The notes under the pieces: generated by a model | Databases searched by the model: none | What the model was told of the DNA's origin: nothing | Seen by the model: the letters and a program-made list of their open reading frames with translations, nothing else | In this document: positions 61,015 to 64,000 of the stretch, in pieces | Numbering within the stretch: the stretch's first letter is position 1 | Layout of the letters: each line of letters begins with the position of its first letter | NCBI GenBank assembly: GCA_016178705.1 | Contig: JACOST010000027.1 | Coordinates: forward strand, 30,973 to 94,972 | DNA length: 64,000 nucleotides | Reading direction: 5' to 3' | DNA from: Deltaproteobacteria bacterium | GTDB taxonomy: Bacteria > Desulfobacterota > Binatia > HRBIN30 > JACQVA1 | Translations under genes and position numbers: made by a program

Positions 61015-61428
61015 TTACGCGCGTCGCTTACCCGCACACATGCGACTACCCATGCGGACATTGGGACGGGCACGTGGCAGCGCGTCCTTGGCGGACACCC
61101 GTTCGCTCCGCATCTTGAGCAACACGCGTCGCACGGCTTCGGGATTGAGGCTCAGGGTCTCGCACACGACGACGAACGAGAAGGGCGAGCGCCGTCCGGC
61201 GGAGTGCACCCACTGCTCGGCTTCGTGCGCGATATGCTTCGCGTTGCCGAGGTAGCTGCGGATGCCGTCCTCCAGCACTGCCACCATCAACGCCTTGGTG
61301 CCGGTGAACTCCGCTTGGCGCGGCTCGCCGCCGGCGAGGGCATGGATGTCATTGAAGTCCAGATCGAGTTCGAGTGCGTTCACGTTTGAGTCCGCCCGCT
61401 CCCGTGCAGTCCGTTGTGACCGGGACAT
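61015..61428 (-). CDS. Conserved hypothetical cytoplasmic protein
   Basis: A 137-residue protein. TGTKALMVAVLEDGIRSYL, AEQWVHSAGRRSPFSFVVVC and ETLSLNPEAVRRVLLKM look like a conserved helical pattern that I have seen in proteins of environmental Proteobacteria, without an assigned function. No signal, membrane segment or metal motif. The C-terminal end is Arg-rich. ATG 61428 is chosen because the conserved body begins there; a weak AAGGA lies further upstream. The Glu/Trp spacing recalls small helix-turn-helix regulators, but this is speculation. Confidence 0.6.
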   Translation of the reverse strand: MSRSQRTARERADSNVNALELDLDFNDIHALAGGEPRQAEFTGTKALMVAVLEDGIRSYLGNAKHIAHEAEQWVHSAGRRSPFSFVVVCETLSLNPEAVRRVLLKMRSERVSAKDALPRARPNVRMGSRMCAGKRRA

Positions 61429-61690
61429 AGTTCTAATGATCCTTACTGTCTCCGAGCTTGCACGGGTAACCGGAGACGGCACCACTTCTGGACGAATACA
61501 GAGCAAGTGACGTGCCCTGCGAAGGAAGACCGGCGCGGTCGTGTAAGTGGGGCCAGGGTCTCTGGCGAAAACGCAACTAGCTCGCGATTGCGCCGCAGCG
61601 ATGCCGGCGCGATGACGCCTTTCGGCCGCGGCGGCGAGATGCTAACGAACCGCCGAGATCGACGAACCGTGCGATGAGTGAAAGGTGCTG

Positions 61691-62476
61691 ATGCCGAGCA
61701 TCCTGCTGACAAACGATGACGGGGTGGATTCCCCGACGCTACCGCCGCTGGCGCGCGCGCTCGCCGGTCTGGCTGATGTGCGAACTGTCGTGCCGAACAC
61801 CGAACGCAGTTGGATTGCGAAGGCGATCACACGCTTCGAGCCCTTGCGCCACCATCGGGCGGAGCGCGCTGGGATCGCGATCGAAACCGTAAGTGGCACG
61901 CCGGCCGACTGCGTGAGCCTCGCGGTGCATACGATCGACCCGCAACGGCCCGATCTGGTGGTGTCGGGCATCAATCTGGGGCTCAACTACGGGCTCGCGT
62001 TCTTGCTGTCGAGCGGCACCATTGGCGCGGCGATCGAGGCATGCCTGGCGGGCTTGCGAGCCGTCGCCATCTCGATGGCGATTCCTGCCGACGCCTACGG
62101 GTTGAGTGGCGCCCATCGCGCCGAGTTGCTGGGCGAACGAGTCGACACGGTCGCGGAGATTGCGGCCGACATCGTCGCGGATCTCATCGGCGAGGAGTTT
62201 CCCGCGGGCGTGGATCTCTTCTCAGTCAATCTTCCGGCCGAGGCGACGGTGCGCACCGCTCGCGTCGTGACCTCGGTGACGCGCTGCCGCTACGGCCGCA
62301 TCTTCGTCCCGGGTCCGGAGAGCGACTACCTCCATCGCTTCAGCGCCCTCGAAGCAATCGCCGACGGCGGCGACATGGCGGTGGTGGATAGTGGCAAGGT
62401 GGCGATCACGCCGCTGTGTTTGGATCCGTCGACGACGATCCCGGCGCTGTTGCGAGCCCGGTTGGAACGAAGCTGA
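61691..62476 (+). CDS. surE: 5'/3'-nucleotidase SurE
   Basis: A 261-residue SurE family phosphatase. ILLTNDDGVDSPTLPPLA carries the metal-binding Asp9-Asp10; VVPNTERSWIAKAIT matches the family's PxxxxSG region in an altered form; VSGTPADCVSLAV, PDLVVSGINLGLNYG and SGTIGAAIEACLAG supply the remaining metal and active-site residues. AAAGG before ATG 61691 supports this start over GTG 61685. The enzyme removes phosphate from nucleoside monophosphates. No pcm or nlpD neighbour is present. It is the last intact housekeeping-type gene before the integron-like edge. Confidence 0.93.
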   Translation: MPSILLTNDDGVDSPTLPPLARALAGLADVRTVVPNTERSWIAKAITRFEPLRHHRAERAGIAIETVSGTPADCVSLAVHTIDPQRPDLVVSGINLGLNYGLAFLLSSGTIGAAIEACLAGLRAVAISMAIPADAYGLSGAHRAELLGERVDTVAEIAADIVADLIGEEFPAGVDLFSVNLPAEATVRTARVVTSVTRCRYGRIFVPGPESDYLHRFSALEAIADGGDMAVVDSGKVAITPLCLDPSTTIPALLRARLERS

Positions 62477-62638
62477 CGCGCTTCGATTCAAATTCCGAAA
62501 GCCTTTGACCCATGCGCGCCCTCTCTTAGGGGGGCAATTCGCGAACTACAAGGTACCGAGAACTCAAGCGAGCCGATGGCGGCGCGATAGCCACGCCAGC
62601 GTTCGATGCCCCGCGCGCGTGGTCAGCAATCGCCGGGG

Positions 62639-62809
62639 CGTTTTCGGGCAGCGTCGTCGCCAGACGGTCATGATATTCGGATCGTGCAAAAGTTGCTCGG
62701 CCATCGCGATGTCACCAGACGGCACGTCTTGAGTAGCGAGGGATCGATCGACCCGCACGTGCTCAATCGCCGCGCGCATCGCGTACTGACCCCAACCGAT
62801 CGGCTCTAG
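62639..62809 (+). pseudogene. Remnant of an integron-type tyrosine recombinase (IntI C-terminus)
   Basis: The frame reads DGHDIRIVQKLLGHRDVT and, after a 13-residue unrelated insert, HVLNRRAHRVLTPTDRL and a stop. Integron integrases end in [33 protein letters not shown], so the match covers both sides of the lost catalytic tyrosine. Upstream, FRAASSPDGHD is a decayed FATHLLEDGHD. The rest of the gene is not recognisable between SurE and here. It cannot be functional. The region 62477-62638 holds nothing else I can identify. Confidence 0.72.
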
Positions 62810-62982
62810 TCATTGGATGACGGGCGGACCCTGTGTGATTGGCTGTGACCCTCTCTCATCGAGGCTGGTGATAGAGGCCGCGAAACCCTTGCGAGAGTTG
62901 CACACTCGGCGCTATACGAGTCAGCCGTTGCAAGCAGCCGAACGACTAGGGAAACAGCTACGATGGGATTCGTGAGATCGCT

Positions 62983-63019
62983 GCGTGATAGGCTGACAAC
63001 GTCTTGCAAGCTATCACGC
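62983..63019. repeat. Hairpin upstream of the lipoprotein cassette
   Basis: GCGTGATAG and CTATCACGC form a nine-base stem with a 19-base loop. It lies between the integrase remnant and the first cassette-like gene, where an attI site or promoter would be expected; I could not identify either with certainty. Confidence 0.4.
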
Positions 63020-63071
63020 GGCCCAGCGGACAGCCGAAGTACGTAAGCAGCTAGTTGAACTGACGGTCTCG

Positions 63072-63326
63072 ATGAGAACCTTGGTCATCGCAAGTCTGGT
63101 TCTGACGACGATTTCGATGGGCTGTTCAGCGCCGCGGTACGTTCGCTTCAAGGAAGACACGATCGTACCCCAGGACGGATTCTTCGCGGACGGACATTGG
63201 TGGCGCGGACGCGTAGAGCGTGGATCGATCTGCAAGGAGAGCTTTCGTAAGGGCGCCGCCGTGTTCATTGAATGTCCGCTGGTCATTCACGAGGATCGCG
63301 TCGAGGAAGCGAAGAAGCCGCAGTGA
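63072..63326 (+). CDS. Small lipoprotein, probable integron cassette gene
   Basis: An 84-residue protein with a signal ending in the lipobox ISMGC (Cys18). The mature part is short and has two further cysteines and aromatic pairs (DGFFADGHWWRGRVERG). No family is recognised. It is followed 22 bases later by the attC-like site, the usual layout of a gene cassette, and small secreted proteins are frequent cassette cargo. No strong ribosome binding site is seen. Confidence 0.65.
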   Translation: MRTLVIASLVLTTISMGCSAPRYVRFKEDTIVPQDGFFADGHWWRGRVERGSICKESFRKGAAVFIECPLVIHEDRVEEAKKPQ

Positions 63327-63348
63327 CACATCCTGTCCACTTTGGCCA

Positions 63349-63464
63349 GCCCAACAGGCCGCTGAAGCTGGCGGCCTCGGGGTTCAACGCCGCGGGAAGT
63401 CTTGACCCCACATGGATCGTCGTAGCGTCGTAAGCGGTCGCAGCTTAGCGGCCGTGCTTTAGGC
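63349..63464 (+). other. attC-like recombination site of an integron cassette
   Basis: A 116-base imperfect inverted repeat. The left end GCCCAAC fits the R'' consensus RYYYAAC; the right end TTTAGGC is one base from the R' consensus GTTRRRY. The arms GGCCGCTGAAGCTGGCG (63357) and, read on the minus strand, GGCCGCTAAGCTGCG (63455 backwards) pair except for single extra bases in the left arm, the extrahelical-base pattern of attC sites. A variable terminal structure lies between. It sits between two short genes on the same strand. Confidence 0.7.
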
Positions 63465-63494
63465 CGCAACAGAACTCGCAATGGAGGTCGCCAG

Positions 63495-63896
63495 GTGTCG
63501 CTTGTAGTCTCAGTCTATACACGCGAGGGAATCGTGATGGCGGCAGACAGCCGCCTGACTTTGACATATCCCCGCACGGTGCCAGGTCAGCCACCGCACA
63601 CCGTTTCGGTAACCTCCTCGGACAGCGCTAGAAAATTGTTCCTTACATCCAACCGGATTGGGATATCAACCTTCGGTGTGGCACCCGTCAACGGTGCTCC
63701 AATCGGCGGGGTGATCGAATCGTTCATCGTAGAGAAGCTGAGGGAGCAAGGCCTTCCGCCGAAGGAGACCACAGAGGCTCTTCTGGCATACTTCACAAGC
63801 ATCGGTGTGTCGCAGGCCTCAAGCTTTCATGTCGCCGGATACCGACCCGTCGGTACAACGTTCGACTCGTGTCGGTTCCGGAAACTCTGGCCGTAA
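63495..63896 (+). CDS. Proteasome-like (Ntn hydrolase) protein, truncated by an insertion
   Basis: The first 125 residues (VYTREGIVMAADSRLTLTYP, SARKLFLTSNRIGISTFGVA, IGGVIESFIVEKLREQGLPP) resemble the N-terminal half of proteasome-subunit-like Ntn hydrolases found as hypothetical proteins in bacteria. After FDS at 63869 the frame enters insertion-element DNA and stops nine codons later. GGAGG seven bases before GTG 63495 supports the start, about 30 bases after the attC site, so it is probably the second cassette. Not expected to be functional. Confidence 0.7.
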   Translation: MSLVVSVYTREGIVMAADSRLTLTYPRTVPGQPPHTVSVTSSDSARKLFLTSNRIGISTFGVAPVNGAPIGGVIESFIVEKLREQGLPPKETTEALLAYFTSIGVSQASSFHVAGYRPVGTTFDSCRFRKLWP

Positions 63897-64000
63897 GAAT
63901 TCCGGAAATTCTGGCCGGTCTTCGAAAGGAGACCGGAAATGAGGACAGGGACGCTCGAGGGTATTGAGAACAGTGGTCTACGCTCCGAGAGAGCGGCAGA
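63870..64000. mobile_element. Left end of a probable IS21-type insertion sequence
   Basis: It starts TGTCGG at the point where the proteasome-like gene loses similarity. Two near-identical direct repeats, TTCCGGAAACTCTGGCCG (63876) and TTCCGGAAATTCTGGCCG (63900), sit just inside the end, like the multiple transposase-binding repeats of IS21-family termini. A good ribosome binding site and ATG follow at once. The element continues past the window, so the family call is tentative. Confidence 0.6.
63939..64000 (+). CDS. Start of an insertion-sequence gene (partial)
   Basis: GAAAGGAGACC lies just upstream of ATG 63939 and the frame is open to the edge, reading MRTGTLEGIENSGLRSERAA. By position it should be the first IS gene (an IstA-type transposase in IS21 elements), but these residues do not match an IstA N-terminus I know. 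Confidence 0.4.
   Translation, partial: MRTGTLEGIENSGLRSERAA

Overview
The window is GC-rich bacterial chromosome with closely packed genes on both strands and many short extragenic palindromic repeats. No rRNA, tRNA or CRISPR array was found. The gene mix suggests an uncultured soil-type lineage close to the old Deltaproteobacteria. It includes a luciferase-like flavin monooxygenase, amidohydrolase, acyl-CoA synthetase, SDR and alcohol dehydrogenase. It also includes secreted proteins with Thr/Pro-rich linkers and a dockerin-like C-terminal motif. Candidatus Binatota (Binatia) is my best guess; it is an inference from gene style, not a measured placement.

Layout. Bases 1-2,000: edge of a divergent gene, an SDR oxidoreductase and a HAD phosphatase. 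2,046-10,090: one tight operon for a Hyf/complex-I-like membrane complex, headed by a fusion of an excisionase-type HTH with a PTS EIIA domain. Its large subunit has lost three of the four Ni-Fe-binding cysteines, so it is an energy-converting-hydrogenase-related (Ehr) type complex rather than a hydrogenase. 10,083-18,326: MFS exporter, acyl-CoA synthetase, lipoprotein, HTTM membrane protein and GH78 rhamnosidase-like enzyme. 18,647-25,190: a 1,344-residue surface protein, a DUF952 protein and an MFS transporter. 25,206-25,850: a REP-associated tyrosine transposase framed by hairpins. 25,880-32,484: CstA, an AbiTii-type candidate defence protein and an FtsX-type permease. 32,887-34,966: fluoride channel CrcB, DUF190 and an MFS transporter in one operon. 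35,140-41,554: an unfamiliar 1,327-residue receptor-like membrane protein, a TonB-dependent receptor and a small exported protein. 41,616-48,420: sensor kinase, zinc alcohol dehydrogenase, bicupin, secreted repeat protein and methyltransferase. 48,974-55,743: alpha/beta hydrolase with LLM monooxygenase, a HzsA-like dihaem protein and an amidohydrolase. 55,869-62,476: HIT protein, GH1 glucosidase, ThrH, FG-GAP protein, a conserved hypothetical and SurE.

The right edge (62,600-64,000) looks like a decayed integron. It holds the tail of an IntI-type integrase without its catalytic tyrosine, a small lipoprotein cassette, and an attC-like site whose two arms pair with the expected extrahelical base. 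Next comes a proteasome-like gene cut short by what appears to be an IS21-type element that runs off the window.

At least four families of paired-palindrome repeats occupy the intergenic gaps. The clearest has termini GTAGGGGCGA/TCGCCCCTAC, with three full and two half copies. The most coherent systems are the Ehr operon with its PTS-like regulator and the integron remnant. The 1,327-residue membrane protein is the least explained large gene.
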